Source: an uncultured Verrucomicrobiota bacterium (lineage in GTDB: Bacteria > Verrucomicrobiota > Verrucomicrobiia > Limisphaerales > UBA9464). Taken from it: a stretch of 64,000 bases of DNA. The stretch spans positions 1 through 64,000 of the forward strand of contig CAIJLV010000049.1 of NCBI GenBank assembly GCA_903821635.1. The letters are read 5' to 3'. The notes below the pieces were generated by a model. That model searched no databases. It was not told the DNA's origin and saw nothing but the letters and a program-made list of their open reading frames with translations. Made by a program: the position numbers and the translations under genes. Positions within the stretch are counted from its first letter, which is position 1; each line of letters begins with the position of its first letter. Positions 9,092-19,100 of the stretch are shown piece after piece.

Positions 9092-10849
9092 ATGACCCTA
9101 CCCGGCCATCACGGGCACCCCGAGACGCAGGTCTCCACGTTGATCGACGAATTGCTCGCCGAGCAACGGCAACTCACCGCGGTCGAGAAGTTCTCCCGCC
9201 AGCATGAGCACTCCGCCGCGCCCGCGCTGCAGGCGCACTACCGCGACTTGATTCCGCTCACCGCGCCCCGGCCGGGCGAACAATACGCCTTCGAGGTGGA
9301 CCTAGACCGCTGCTCCGGCTGCAAGGGCTGTGTGACGGCCTGCCACTCGCTAAACGGCTTGGACGAAGACGAAAGCTGGCGGGAGGTTGGCTTCCTAGTC
9401 GGTGAAACCGTGGTGCCGCTCACCGCCGCGCAGGCAGGAAAAGCGCCCGCGCCGGCAGACCGCCAGTTCGATGCGCGAACCTTCGGCAATCGCGTCATCC
9501 CGCTTCAACAGACCGTCACCACCGCCTGCCATCACTGCGTCGAACCCGCATGCCTGCTGGGCTGTCCCGTGCTCGCCTACGACAAGGATCCCGTCACCGG
9601 CATCGTCCGCCACCTCGACGACCAGTGCATCGGGTGCAGCTATTGCATCCTCAAATGCCCCTACGAGGTGCCGAAGTATTCCGCCCAGCGGGGCATCGTG
9701 CGGAAATGCGACCTGTGCCATGGCCGCCTCGCCGAAGGCGAAGCTCCGGCATGCGTGCAAGCCTGTCCGAACGAGGCCATCCGGATCGCGTGGGTGAAAC
9801 CGGCGGCCCTCGCGGCGCGCTACCGGCCAGCCGCGGCCACCCATCCGGACGCCTATTCCAACCCGTGGTTGCCCGATTCCCCGGACCCAGCCCTCACCCT
9901 GCCGACGACCCGTTACCACACGCGCCAACCCAACCTCAAGCTGCGCGCCGCCGACCACGACCGGCTCACGCCCCAACCCGCTCACTGGCCGCTGGTGGCG
10001 ATGCTCCTGCTGACGCAGTTCGGCGTCGGGTTGTTTCTGTTCACCGCGCTCACCCAAGGCCGATTACTCCCGTCCGTCCGCACCCACCTGCTCCTCGCGG
10101 CGTGGCTGGGACTCCACGCCGGCTTGGGTGCGAGCGTCTTTCATCTGGGTCAACCGCTACGGGCTTGGCGCGCCTACCTCGGCTGGCGCACTTCGTGGAT
10201 GAGTCGCGAAATCATCACCTTCGGCGTCCTCTCCGGGCTCGCGACCGGGGCGGTAGCCGCGAATCTCGAAGCCCCGTTCGGCCACTGGTTGCCGGCCTTC
10301 CATCCGTTCCTTTCCGCACTGCTGGTGAGCCTGACAGCCGCCGCTGGTGGGTTGGCCGTCTTCACCTCCGCAATGATCTACGTGGACACCCAGCGGCCTT
10401 GTTGGCGGGCACCGGACACGTTCATCCGCTTTTTCGGGCAGACGCTGTTGCTTGGTTCGGCCGGGGCCGCCTGCCTGGTGGGCTGGGCGCACTGGCTCCG
10501 CGGTGAACCGCCGGGCATCGCCGTCGGGTTGGCCAGCGCCGCGCTGGTGGTGCGCACCGCGCTGTTCATTTGGGAACGCGGGCTTCGACGGCGGGCGGCG
10601 GCGGACGCGCAGCATCCCGCGCACCGTTCCACGCGGCTGGCGCAAACGCACTTTCGCGGAACGCTACAGACTCGGCTGGCCCTGTTCGGGCTTTCCACGG
10701 CGGCTGGCCTCTTGGCCCTCGCCGACTTCGCCAATCTGGGGCCGGTGTGGGCCACCGTTTCGTTTCTCTCCACCGCCACGTCGTCGGTGCTCAAGCGCCG
10801 CCTGTTTTTCACCACTGCCCTGGCGCCCAAGATGCCCGGAATGCCATGA
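9092..10849 (+). CDS. Four-[4Fe-4S] ferredoxin fused to DmsC-type quinol-oxidising membrane anchor
   Basis: A 585-residue fusion. Residues 70-230 form a DmsB/NrfC-like ferredoxin with four cysteine clusters: 74/77/80/84, 146/149/154/158, 179/182/185/189 and 206/209/221/225. From about residue 295 there are about seven or eight membrane helices like the DmsC/NrfD-type anchor of molybdoenzymes. Such a protein takes electrons from menaquinol and passes them through the clusters to a molybdenum subunit. It overlaps the nitrate reductase start by 4 bp (ATGA), indicating translational coupling. No signal peptide or Tat motif is visible, so the clusters should face the cytoplasm. The B and C subunits are usually separate in DMSO reductase. 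Confidence 0.85.
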   Translation: MTLPGHHGHPETQVSTLIDELLAEQRQLTAVEKFSRQHEHSAAPALQAHYRDLIPLTAPRPGEQYAFEVDLDRCSGCKGCVTACHSLNGLDEDESWREVGFLVGETVVPLTAAQAGKAPAPADRQFDARTFGNRVIPLQQTVTTACHHCVEPACLLGCPVLAYDKDPVTGIVRHLDDQCIGCSYCILKCPYEVPKYSAQRGIVRKCDLCHGRLAEGEAPACVQACPNEAIRIAWVKPAALAARYRPAAATHPDAYSNPWLPDSPDPALTLPTTRYHTRQPNLKLRAADHDRLTPQPAHWPLVAMLLLTQFGVGLFLFTALTQGRLLPSVRTHLLLAAWLGLHAGLGASVFHLGQPLRAWRAYLGWRTSWMSREIITFGVLSGLATGAVAANLEAPFGHWLPAFHPFLSALLVSLTAAAGGLAVFTSAMIYVDTQRPCWRAPDTFIRFFGQTLLLGSAGAACLVGWAHWLRGEPPGIAVGLASAALVVRTALFIWERGLRRRAAADAQHPAHRSTRLAQTHFRGTLQTRLALFGLSTAAGLLALADFANLGPVWATVSFLSTATSSVLKRRLFFTTALAPKMPGMP

Positions 10850-13134
10850 GTTCTTTTCCTCCCAATTCCCTCCTGCGCCAATGGTCCGGCCCGATGACCA
10901 CCGAACTCGTCCGCACGCCGGGCGACTTCGGCTTGGGCCAAGTGCCGGCGCGGCTCAAGCCGGAGACGGTGACGACCACGGTGTGCGGCTTTTGCTCCAC
11001 CGGCTGCGGGCTGAAGGTCCACCTCCGGGACGGCGCAGCGGTGAATCTCACCGCCGATCCCAATTACCCGGTGAACCTCGGCATGGCGTGTCCCAAAGGC
11101 TGGGAAGCCCTCACCCCGCTGGCCGCGCCCGACCGCGCCACGACTCCGTTGCTACGGCACCCGGTTACGGGCGCCCTTGAGCCGGTTTCATGGACCCGCG
11201 CGATGAACGAATTCGTCACGCGCCTGAAGGGTATCCAAGAACGCCACGGCGCCCACAGCGTCGCCTGCCTGAGCACGGGACAAATCTGCACCGAGGAAAT
11301 GGCGTTTGCCGGGGCGTTGTTCAAATTCGGCATGGGCGCCCGGCATAGCGATTCCAACACCCGCCAGTGCATGGCCACCGCGCACGTCGCCTACAAGCAG
11401 AGCTTTGGTTTCGACGCGCCGCCCTACACTTACGCCGATTTCGAGGAGTCGGATTGCCTCGTCTTCATCGGCGCCAATCCCTGCATCGCGCACCCGATCC
11501 TGTGGCAGCGGGTGCTGCGAAATCCGCACCAGCCCGAGCTCATCGTGCTCGACCCCCGGCGCACGGAGACGGCCGTCAACGCCACGCTCCATCTGCCGCT
11601 CGCGCCCAAGTCAGACCTCACACTGCTCTACGGTCTCGCCCAAGCGCTCATCGCCCGCGGCGCGGTGGACCGTCAGTTCGTGGACGCCCACACGAGCGGG
11701 TTCGCCGACTTCGCCCAGTTCGTCGCCGAGTTCACGCCGGAACGCGCCTGCGCCGCCGCGCAGTTGGCCCGCGCCGACTTCGATCACTGCGTGGAACTCA
11801 TCGCCACGCGCAAGCGGGTCAGCTTCTGGTGGACGATGGGCGTAAACCAAGGGCACGAATCGACCCGCACTGCCCAAGCCATCATCAACCTCGCGCTCCT
11901 GACCGGTAACATCGGTCGACCCGGCACCGGTGCGAACAGCATCACTGGCCAGTGCAACGCCATGGGCTCCCGGCTCTTTGCCAACGCCACCTCCTTGCTC
12001 GGCGGCCGCGACTTCGCGAAGTCGGAACATCGTGAAACCGTCGCGCGGCTCTTAAACCTGCCGACTGAGCGCATCCCGGAGCAGAACTCCTGGGCCTACG
12101 ATCAGATCGTGGACGGCATCGAGTCGGGCGCGATCCGCGGCCTGTGGATCATCGCGACCAATTCGTCGCACTCGTGGATTCATCAGGACCGCTTTAACGA
12201 GTTGGTCAAGAAGCTGGATTTCCTAGTCGTCCAAGACCTCTACCACACGACCGAGACGGCCCAACGCGCCGACTTGATCCTGCCGGCCGCCGGCTGGGGG
12301 GAAAAGGAAGGCACGTTCATCAACAGCGAACGCCGGATCGGAGTGGTGAAAAAGGTGTGTCGGGCGCCCGGCGAGGCGTTGAGCGACTTCAATATTTTCA
12401 AACTCGTCGCCGCCGCGTGGGGTTGCAGCGAGGAGTTCCGCGAATGGGCCTCCCCCGAAGCTGTGTTCCAGATTCTGAAACGCCTCAGCGCCGGCCAACC
12501 CTGCGACTTCACCGGTATCCGGGATTACCGCCATCTGGACGCAGCCGGGGGCATCCAGTGGCCCTATGCGGAAGGCGGCGACGCGCCGACCGAAGCGCTG
12601 ACCGCAGGCCCCTCCGACAGCCCCCTTCCGACGGCCCACCTCCGGGAGCGCCGCCTCTTCGCCGACGGCCAGTTCTACACGCCCGACCGCTGCGCCCGAT
12701 TCCTGTTTGAGCAGCCGCGCTCGGTGGCCGAACCCACCGACGCAGAGTTCCCCTTCGTGCTCCTCACCGGGCGCGGCACGTCGGCCCAGTGGCACACCAA
12801 CACGCGCACGGGCAAGTCCGCCATTCTCCGGAAGCTTTATCCGGCTGAGTGCTACGTGGAAATTCATCCTGCGGACGCCCTCCGCCTCGGCATCGCCCCG
12901 CATACCCAGATCACCGTGTCGTCCCGCCGCGCGAACCTGACGGCGACCGCCTTCGTGACCCCTACCGTCCGCCCGGGCCAGCTCTTCATCCCCATGCACT
13001 ACGACGCGGTGAACCGGCTCACCTGCGCCAGCTTCGACCCCCATTCCCGCCAACCCAGCTACAAACACTGCGCGGTGAACGTGCTACCCGCCGTAACCGG
13101 TGGCGCCAGCCCGTTGGGAAAGCGGCTTTTCTAA
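10846..13134 (+). CDS. nasA: Assimilatory nitrate reductase catalytic subunit (molybdopterin, [4Fe-4S])
   Basis: A 762-residue molybdopterin oxidoreductase, near the length of cyanobacterial NarB. The N-terminal [4Fe-4S] motif is [10 protein letters not shown] with Cys47, Cys50 and Cys54, and Cys82 in GMACPKGWE. The segments [30 protein letters not shown] and [19 protein letters not shown] are typical of Nas/Nar-type enzymes, and the C-terminal dinucleotide-binding domain contains [17 protein letters not shown]. It reduces nitrate to nitrite with two electrons. No Tat signal is present, so it is cytoplasmic. It starts inside the stop of the quinol-oxidising subunit, so that protein rather than a separate ferredoxin is the likely donor. 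The extra BFD-type [2Fe-2S] domain of some NasA proteins is absent. Confidence 0.92.
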   Translation: MSSFPPNSLLRQWSGPMTTELVRTPGDFGLGQVPARLKPETVTTTVCGFCSTGCGLKVHLRDGAAVNLTADPNYPVNLGMACPKGWEALTPLAAPDRATTPLLRHPVTGALEPVSWTRAMNEFVTRLKGIQERHGAHSVACLSTGQICTEEMAFAGALFKFGMGARHSDSNTRQCMATAHVAYKQSFGFDAPPYTYADFEESDCLVFIGANPCIAHPILWQRVLRNPHQPELIVLDPRRTETAVNATLHLPLAPKSDLTLLYGLAQALIARGAVDRQFVDAHTSGFADFAQFVAEFTPERACAAAQLARADFDHCVELIATRKRVSFWWTMGVNQGHESTRTAQAIINLALLTGNIGRPGTGANSITGQCNAMGSRLFANATSLLGGRDFAKSEHRETVARLLNLPTERIPEQNSWAYDQIVDGIESGAIRGLWIIATNSSHSWIHQDRFNELVKKLDFLVVQDLYHTTETAQRADLILPAAGWGEKEGTFINSERRIGVVKKVCRAPGEALSDFNIFKLVAAAWGCSEEFREWASPEAVFQILKRLSAGQPCDFTGIRDYRHLDAAGGIQWPYAEGGDAPTEALTAGPSDSPLPTAHLRERRLFADGQFYTPDRCARFLFEQPRSVAEPTDAEFPFVLLTGRGTSAQWHTNTRTGKSAILRKLYPAECYVEIHPADALRLGIAPHTQITVSSRRANLTATAFVTPTVRPGQLFIPMHYDAVNRLTCASFDPHSRQPSYKHCAVNVLPAVTGGASPLGKRLF

Positions 13135-13165
13135 CCCACGGCTCCGAGTCTAGTCTGCCGGCATC

Positions 13166-13822
13166 TTGAATTCACTGGGGCAGCTCCTGCAGAACAACCG
13201 CGCTTGGGCCGACCTCATGGTCCGGCAGGACCCGGAATTCTTTACCCGACTCTTCGGCCAGCAGAATCCGGAATATCTCTGGATCGGTTGTTCCGACAGC
13301 CGGGTGCCGGCCAACCAAATCGTCGGCCTGCTGCCGGGCGAGGTCTTTGTGCATCGCAACGTGGCGAACCTCGTGGTGCATACCGACCTGAACTGCTTGG
13401 CCGTCATCCAATATGCCGTCGAGGTGCTGCGGGTGCGCCACGTCATCGTGTGTGGGCATTACGGTTGCGGCGGGGTGCGGGCCACCTTGAACCGCGACCG
13501 GGTGGGGCTCGTGGACAACTGGTTGCGACACGTGGAGGACGTCCGTCAGAAGCACCTCCGGCAAATCGGCACCGAGGCGCCGTTCGATCAGCGCTGCGAC
13601 CGGCTGTGCGAACTCAACGTCATCGAACAAGTGCTCAACGTCTGCCAAACCACCGTGGTCCGCGATGCCTGGGAGCGCGGCCAGACCTTGAACGTGCACG
13701 GCTGGATCTACGCCTTGAAGGACGGCTTGCTGCGCGACCTGCACCTGAATCTCGACACCAGCGACGGAGTCGTCCCGGCCTACGAATATGCCTTGGCGCA
13801 ACTGCCTTCGCTCCAACCGTAA
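13166..13822 (+). CDS. can: Beta-class carbonic anhydrase
   Basis: A 218-residue protein aligning end to end with E. coli Can. The zinc and active-site residues are visible: Cys42, Asp44 and Arg46 in IGCSDSR, and the second pair in CGHYGCGG. It interconverts CO2 and bicarbonate in the cytoplasm. The start is TTG at 13166, chosen because it gives the same spacing to Cys42 as E. coli Can. It lies 31 bp after nasA and thus shares the operon with cyanase, which consumes bicarbonate and releases CO2. This recalls the cynTS pairing of E. coli, although here the two genes are 4 kb apart. Confidence 0.93.
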   Translation: MNSLGQLLQNNRAWADLMVRQDPEFFTRLFGQQNPEYLWIGCSDSRVPANQIVGLLPGEVFVHRNVANLVVHTDLNCLAVIQYAVEVLRVRHVIVCGHYGCGGVRATLNRDRVGLVDNWLRHVEDVRQKHLRQIGTEAPFDQRCDRLCELNVIEQVLNVCQTTVVRDAWERGQTLNVHGWIYALKDGLLRDLHLNLDTSDGVVPAYEYALAQLPSLQP

Positions 13823-13870
13823 CGCCACCGACTCGACTTCAACGGGCGGCAGCGTAGTTTGCCCGCGCAC

Positions 13871-14722
13871 ATGGATACGCTCACGCTCACGCTTGGTCAT
13901 TCGCCCGATCCGGACGATGCCTTCATGTTCTACGGCCTCGCCAAGGATCTCATTCCGACGCCCGGACTCCGCTTTGAGCATATTCTCCAAGACATCCAAA
14001 CCCTGAACGAACGGGCTACCCGGGGCGAACTCGACATTTCCGCCATCAGCATCCACGCCTACGCCTACGTGAGCGACACCTACGCGCTGCTGCCCAGCGG
14101 GGCGAGCATGGGCGACGGTTACGGGCCGATGTTGGTGGCCAAACGGGCGTTCACTCGCGACGAAGTTGCCCGCCAACGGATCGCCGTGCCCGGCACAATG
14201 ACGAGCGCGTTTCTCGCCCTCCAACTCTGGCTGGGGAAACCGGCCAGCGAACTCAACTTCATCGTCGTGCCGTTTGACCAAATCTTCGCCGCCGTAAAAC
14301 GCGGGGACGCCGACGTGGGCTTGATCATCCACGAGGGCCAGCTCACCTACGCCAACGAAGGCCTCGTGCTGTGCGAAGACCTGGGCGTGTGGTGGGGCCG
14401 CGAAAATGACGGTCTGCCGCTGCCGCTCGGGGGCAATGTCATCCACAAACGCCACTCGCCGGAACAGCGCAAACGCGTGAGCGACATCCTGACCGCCAGC
14501 ATCCAGTTCAGCCTCGACCACCGCCCCGAGGCGGTGGCCCATTCGCTGCAATGGGCGCGCGACATGGGGCAGGATTTGGCCGACCGATTCGTCGGCATGT
14601 ATGTGAACCACTGGACGCTCGATTACGGCGAACGCGGCCGTGAAAGCATCCGGCGCTTCCTCGCCCGGGGTCAGGCGCAGGGCCTCATTCCCCAAGCGCC
14701 ACCCTTGGAATTCGTGGTGTAA
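13871..14722 (+). CDS. mqnD: MqnD-like protein (1,4-dihydroxy-6-naphthoate synthase family)
   Basis: A 283-residue protein of the MqnA/MqnD family, which shares the periplasmic-binding-protein fold but is cytoplasmic here (no signal peptide). MqnD converts cyclic dehypoxanthinyl futalosine to 1,4-dihydroxy-6-naphthoate in the futalosine route to menaquinone. The N-terminal motif reads GHSPDPDDAFMFYGL, where well-studied MqnD proteins have SPCPNDTF, so this is a divergent branch and the assignment is to the family. RGELDISAISIHAYAY and the GDADVGLIIHEGQLTY segment fit MqnD. It begins at ATG 13871, 48 bp after the carbonic anhydrase, and ends 17 bp from a convergent stress-protein gene. Confidence 0.72.
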   Translation: MDTLTLTLGHSPDPDDAFMFYGLAKDLIPTPGLRFEHILQDIQTLNERATRGELDISAISIHAYAYVSDTYALLPSGASMGDGYGPMLVAKRAFTRDEVARQRIAVPGTMTSAFLALQLWLGKPASELNFIVVPFDQIFAAVKRGDADVGLIIHEGQLTYANEGLVLCEDLGVWWGRENDGLPLPLGGNVIHKRHSPEQRKRVSDILTASIQFSLDHRPEAVAHSLQWARDMGQDLADRFVGMYVNHWTLDYGERGRESIRRFLARGQAQGLIPQAPPLEFVV

Positions 14723-14739
14723 TCGGACAGCCGCCCGAC

Positions 14740-15669
14740 TCAAACCAGCTTGGGCCGGATCACTTCGGCCGAGCAATGCACACGAGCCGCCACGGCGCTC
14801 GCCACACTGCCCAAGTCGCGGTGTTGACCGTGGTGCAGGCCATGGGCACCGAGCACGACCAAGTCCGCTTTCCAAGCCTCGGCGTGGCGCACCAATTCCT
14901 GCTTGGGTTCGCCCTCGCAGAGATCCGTCTCCACGGGGAGTTTGGCCTCGTAAAAGACGCGGGCAAAATGCTCGACCATATGGCACACCCATTCCCGCGG
15001 GGTGCCTTCATGACTGCGCGCCCATTCGCTCGGAAAGATCCCCGGCCAAGCGATGATGCTCTCCAACCGCGGATCCAGCACCGCAATCAGGCGAAAGACC
15101 GTGCCCGCCGGCCACGCCCGGCCGGCGATCTCCCGCACCGCCACGATGCTGTCGGCCGAACCATCCACCGCCACCAACACCCGAAACGGTGCGTCCGGTC
15201 GGGCCGCCCGCGGGCGACCCACGTGAACCGAACACGGGCTGGAGGTGAGCACGCGTTGCGAAACCGAACCCAAGAGCACTCGCCCCAGCGCGCCTCGGCC
15301 GTGCGAACCCACGATCACGAGGTCCGCCTGCACGTCCCCGGCAATCCGGACCACCGCCCACCCGGGTGATTCCGCCTCGGCGCGGGCTTCCACCCGCCAG
15401 CCCGGTCGCAGTTGGCGCACCTTGATCGCGCCGGCGTCGGCGATGGCTTGGGCCGCGTCCAGTTGGTCGCGGGTCTTGATTCGAAGCGCCGCCAGCCCGG
15501 GGGACAGGGAAAGATCCATGGCCTCGGCCGTTGTGCCCGGGGTCGGCATCCAGATGTCCGCGACGGACAGGACGGTGGCGTCAACTTCAGTCGGCAGGCC
15601 CAGAAACGGCAGTTCCGCCAGCGCGTGGTCCGAACAGACTGAGCCATCGTAGGCAAGGAGCACTCTCAT
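14740..15669 (-). CDS. Universal stress protein with two tandem UspA domains
   Basis: A 309-residue cytoplasmic protein made of two UspA domains, about residues 1-150 and 160-305. Each ends in the ATP-binding pattern G-x2-G-x9-G-S: GSHGRGALGRVLLGS in the first and GAHGLHHGQHRDLGS in the second. Both begin with the usual strand and aspartate (RVLLAYDGS and RVLVAVDGS). Such proteins help cells survive starvation, oxidants or respiratory arrest, and bind ATP or other ligands. It is transcribed toward mqnD, and no classical terminator was seen in the 17-bp gap. Confidence 0.9.
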   Translation of the reverse strand: MRVLLAYDGSVCSDHALAELPFLGLPTEVDATVLSVADIWMPTPGTTAEAMDLSLSPGLAALRIKTRDQLDAAQAIADAGAIKVRQLRPGWRVEARAEAESPGWAVVRIAGDVQADLVIVGSHGRGALGRVLLGSVSQRVLTSSPCSVHVGRPRAARPDAPFRVLVAVDGSADSIVAVREIAGRAWPAGTVFRLIAVLDPRLESIIAWPGIFPSEWARSHEGTPREWVCHMVEHFARVFYEAKLPVETDLCEGEPKQELVRHAEAWKADLVVLGAHGLHHGQHRDLGSVASAVAARVHCSAEVIRPKLV

Positions 15670-15816
15670 ACCCTTTGAAAATCGCTTCCCGGTCCACCGC
15701 TCGGCGAGAAGGTTTTTGGCGGAAGCTCAACCAAGATTGCGCCCATCGAGCACCACCCCGATCCGGCGCTGACGCGAACTTCAATTCTCCCGGCGGCGGG
15801 GTTCGATGCGGACAGC

Positions 15817-15845
15817 AAAACGCCGCCGGGATTAACCCGGCGGCG
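15817..15845 (-). terminator. Rho-independent terminator of the secreted DUF6797 operon
   Basis: CGCCGCCGGG (15821-15830) and CCCGGCGGCG (15836-15845) form a perfect 10-bp stem around a 5-nt loop. On the minus strand it is followed by TTTT (complement of 15817-15820). It lies just downstream of the minus-strand stop at 15874. Confidence 0.85.
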
Positions 15846-15873
15846 GGTAGTTTGAAGCCGATGCCCACCGGGG

Positions 15874-18249
15874 TCAGCGCGCCGCGCTGATCTCCGCCCC
15901 GAGCTGGTGGATGGTGCCGATGACTTCGGAGCGCAGTTCCGTGCCGCTCGCCGCGTTGACTGCGTATTTGACGCTGAACTGGTCGGCCACGCTCAGGCCT
16001 TCGACTTCGAGGAACAGCGTCTTCCGGTCGGCCGACAGGCGGGCGGACTTCACCTCCAACTTGTCATGGCCCTGTTTACCGGGCGTCTTCACGGAAAACT
16101 CGGGGGAACCGTAGGCCCCGGAGTATTTATAGTTCCACAATTCGACCGCATAGCTCTGCGGATCCTGAGCCGTTTTGGCGTCGAGTTCGGTGCTGAAGGT
16201 CAGCCGGACGCCATTCTTCGCGACGTGGGTTTTCACCGGCATGGCCACCGGCTTGCCGGTGTAACGCACGCGGTAGAAACCGCCGTCACGCGAGGCGGCA
16301 TTCTGCCAGCCCTTGAGCCCGGCGAGGTAGAGTTGGCCGTCCTTTTCGCTGAACCGGCCGCGCATGATGCCGCTGGCGAACTTGAGTCCGAAGGGCACCA
16401 AGCTGGCCTGGGTTGTGTCGCCAATCCGATCCATCATCACGCCGTAGAGCAGGCACTTGCCGTAGCTCATAAAGAGCGGCGCACCCTGCCACGGGCCCCA
16501 TTTGTCGCTCGTGACATAGACTTGGCCGCCACTGGAATTGTCCCACCGCATCGGGAGCCACGCGATCGGCTCATCGTAGCTCGTCGGGATCGGCATCGCA
16601 CTGTCCCAACCCTTCAGTTGGTTCGCCTTGCGGAACTCGGGATCGCTGGGATTGCCGACGATTTCCGTGCCGTTGGTGTAGCGCAGCTTAAGCGACTTTT
16701 GCGCGGCGGGAACCATGCCCATGAAGGAACCCGGCTTCACCAGGTTCAACTTCGACGACGGCATCCAGTGGCCCTGATTGTCGCCCACCAACACTGTGTC
16801 GTCGGGGCCGACCGTCATGCCGTTGGGCGCTCGCAGGCCGGAGGCGAAGACCTCCATTTTTTTACCGTCGGGCGAGACCTTCAAAATCGTGCCCTGATGC
16901 GGCGACGAAACGCTCGGCTCCCACGGGGCGCCCTTGGCGTAGTAGAAATTGCCCTTCGAGTCGGTGTGCAGATCGAGGACGAATTCGTGGTAGTTGGGCG
17001 TGACGACGGTGTCGTTGTTAAAGTTCTCGTAGAGGTCGGCTTCCCCGTCGCCGTTCAGATCCTTGAGCCGCGTGATCTGGTCGCGACCCGCCACGTAGAT
17101 GTCCCCCTTCACGACCTTGAGCCCGAGCGGTTGAAACAACCCGGTCGCAAACCGTTTCCAAGTCAACTTCGCCAGCGTGCTATCAATCCCGGACACAACC
17201 CAGACGTCGCCATGAAAGGAGCAAACCGCCGCCCGGCCATCGGGCAGAAAATCAAAGCCCCCAAGGAAGGTGCTGACGTGATAGGGATTCGGAAACGGCT
17301 CGGTGATCGTATCCACTTGGTAGGGGCCGTCTTCGGTGCCCAACTTACCGACCGTGGTGATCGTCTCGGGCCAATTGATGCCGCCCCCCTCGGTCAGCGG
17401 GCGCAGGTCGAGGGGCTTCTTTTGGCTCAAGGCAAAGAAGCCGCCGGGATTCGCCTCGGTCGAGAACAGCAGGCGCACGGAATCATTCTTAGCCAGCTTC
17501 GTGAGCTTGAGCACGAGGTGGCCTTCCGGCGTGGATTCCAGCCGCGAACCCTTCGGCAAACCACTGCCCCCGAGAGTCAGGCTGCGACCGTCTTTGAACG
17601 CCACAGTGACCGGCTCGGCGTTGCCCTGAAAGTCGGTGGCGACGCCTTCCACCCCGTCGGCCAACAGCACGGTGAGGTTCTTGGCGGACTTCAGAAACTG
17701 GAGCGTGCGCGCAAAGATCGGTTGGCCGCTGGCGTTGACGAACGCGGGCAATTCCAGCACCGGAGTCTCTCCCACCGTGTAGCTCAGCACCACGCGGTCA
17801 TCGTGGACGTAGAGTCCCTGGTAATGAGCCCAAGCCTTGGGCAACGGGCCTTGGGCACCCGGACGGGAATCGGCCAGCGAACCCGCCGCGTCAGCCCAAC
17901 CGGGTCCCAGCTTTGAGTCCAGGACGATGTTGGTGCCCTTCACGCTGGGTGGGGGCGGCCACTCGATTTTGGTCTGCGTGTTGCCGAATTCGAGAAACTC
18001 ACCCGTCCAAGCCACCGCTAGCCGCAGGGTGTCGAGGTCGTAGACGACGTAGCTGCGTTGGTCTTTGCCGACCGTAACGGCCAAACCCTTCATCGCGGCG
18101 GCCTCGGATTTCGAGCGCATGATGGTGCCGGACCAGAACGGGCCGCGCACGGGCTGGACCGCCTCGGCGGCCGTCAAGGAGCCGGCGGTGAGCAGAGTCA
18201 CGGCGGCCGGCAGGAGCGCGCGCAACAGGGAACGGACGGGAACAGTCAT
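15874..18249 (-). CDS. Secreted DUF6797/PQQ-like beta-propeller protein
   Basis: A 791-residue exported protein with a signal peptide ending near SLTAAEA. The N-terminal 280 residues resemble the DUF6797 region found in Verrucomicrobiota and Planctomycetes secreted proteins. From about residue 310 a beta-propeller of the sugar/sorbosone-dehydrogenase type follows (FLPDGRAAVCSFHGDVWVV, GLRAPNGMTVGPDDTVLVGD) with an acidic DLNGDGEADLY loop that probably binds calcium. No CxxCH heme site was found. It is the last gene of a minus-strand group with two DUF1080 genes and an FG-GAP gene. A role in periplasmic or surface carbohydrate turnover is inferred from these neighbours; the substrate is unknown. 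Confidence 0.7.
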   Translation of the reverse strand: MTVPVRSLLRALLPAAVTLLTAGSLTAAEAVQPVRGPFWSGTIMRSKSEAAAMKGLAVTVGKDQRSYVVYDLDTLRLAVAWTGEFLEFGNTQTKIEWPPPPSVKGTNIVLDSKLGPGWADAAGSLADSRPGAQGPLPKAWAHYQGLYVHDDRVVLSYTVGETPVLELPAFVNASGQPIFARTLQFLKSAKNLTVLLADGVEGVATDFQGNAEPVTVAFKDGRSLTLGGSGLPKGSRLESTPEGHLVLKLTKLAKNDSVRLLFSTEANPGGFFALSQKKPLDLRPLTEGGGINWPETITTVGKLGTEDGPYQVDTITEPFPNPYHVSTFLGGFDFLPDGRAAVCSFHGDVWVVSGIDSTLAKLTWKRFATGLFQPLGLKVVKGDIYVAGRDQITRLKDLNGDGEADLYENFNNDTVVTPNYHEFVLDLHTDSKGNFYYAKGAPWEPSVSSPHQGTILKVSPDGKKMEVFASGLRAPNGMTVGPDDTVLVGDNQGHWMPSSKLNLVKPGSFMGMVPAAQKSLKLRYTNGTEIVGNPSDPEFRKANQLKGWDSAMPIPTSYDEPIAWLPMRWDNSSGGQVYVTSDKWGPWQGAPLFMSYGKCLLYGVMMDRIGDTTQASLVPFGLKFASGIMRGRFSEKDGQLYLAGLKGWQNAASRDGGFYRVRYTGKPVAMPVKTHVAKNGVRLTFSTELDAKTAQDPQSYAVELWNYKYSGAYGSPEFSVKTPGKQGHDKLEVKSARLSADRKTLFLEVEGLSVADQFSVKYAVNAASGTELRSEVIGTIHQLGAEISAAR

Positions 18250-18321
18250 AATTTCAGTGGGATGTCGGAAAAACGTTTCGGAGAGGGCAGCGGGTGACCA
18301 GCGGAGCAGACCTTCGGGGAC

Positions 18322-19020
18322 TTACTTCAGCTCCCGGAGGCGCAGGTTGCGGAACCAGACTTCGTCGCTGTGATCCTGGAGCAGAATCGGGGTGGCAAAC
18401 TTGGTGCCCCATTGGGCTTCATCCTTGAACTTGCTGGCCGCCTTCGCGGCCGCCAGCTCGGGGGAGCCCAGTTCGTAGCTCAGCACTTTGTCGCCGTTGA
18501 GCCAGTGTTCGACGTGGTTGCCGCGGACGACGATGCGCGTGCGGTTGATCTCTCCGGCCGGTTTCACTTGGGGCTTCTTGGCCGGCAGCGCGTCGTAAAG
18601 CCCACCGGTCTGGCGTTTGGGGCCGACCTTGGCGTCGGGATGCGCCGCGTCATCGATGAGTTGGTATTCGTGGCCAATGGGTGCCTTGCGGGCTTCATCC
18701 ACGAAATACTTCACGCCGCTGTTGCCGCCCGGGGCGATCTTCCACTGAAAGCGCAGTTCGAAGTCGGTGAACTTGCGTTCGCTCACGAGGTCTCCGCCCC
18801 CGGCTTTGGCGGTGTGCTTGAGCCAGCCGTCTTCCACGGACCAACCTCGGTCGGGGAAGGCTTCCTTGCCGAAGCCGCGCCAACCGGCGGTGGTCTTGCC
18901 GTCGAAAAGGGTGATCCAAGCGGCGGATTTCTTGGCCGGCTTGTCCGCGCCCTGGTCAGCGGCGAACAGGGGGCAGGCGCACAGCACAAGCAGGGAACCG
19001 AGGCGGGCGAGGGTGTTCAT
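18322..19020 (-). CDS. DUF1080 secreted protein (3-keto-disaccharide hydrolase-like)
   Basis: A 232-residue exported protein with a clear signal (MNTLARLGSLLVLCACPLFAA). The body has the DUF1080 laminarinase-like sandwich: WITLFDGKTTAGWRG, the central GGNSGVKYFV, HEYQLIDDAAHPD and the closing SDEVWFRNLRLREL. Some members hydrolyse 3-keto-glycosides, while many have no known activity. It lies 72 bp upstream of the DUF6797 gene and 80 bp downstream of a paralogue, on the same strand. Activity is inferred from the family only. Confidence 0.83.
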   Translation of the reverse strand: MNTLARLGSLLVLCACPLFAADQGADKPAKKSAAWITLFDGKTTAGWRGFGKEAFPDRGWSVEDGWLKHTAKAGGGDLVSERKFTDFELRFQWKIAPGGNSGVKYFVDEARKAPIGHEYQLIDDAAHPDAKVGPKRQTGGLYDALPAKKPQVKPAGEINRTRIVVRGNHVEHWLNGDKVLSYELGSPELAAAKAASKFKDEAQWGTKFATPILLQDHSDEVWFRNLRLRELK

Positions 19021-19100
19021 GTCAGGGGAGATTTAATCGCGGTGGGAAAAATGGGCGACCGACACGGGCTGGGGCGGTGTTCATCAGCGAGGACCGCGCT

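Noticed and set aside
13172-14992. 606-codon open frame on the - strand opposite carbonic anhydrase and the MqnD-like gene
   Set aside because: Both plus-strand proteins align with known families over their whole length; the antisense product has no similarity.
15907-17916. Long open frame on the + strand antisense to the DUF6797 gene
   Set aside because: High GC content gives long antisense frames; it shows no family motif, and the minus-strand protein has a signal peptide, conserved domains and a terminator.
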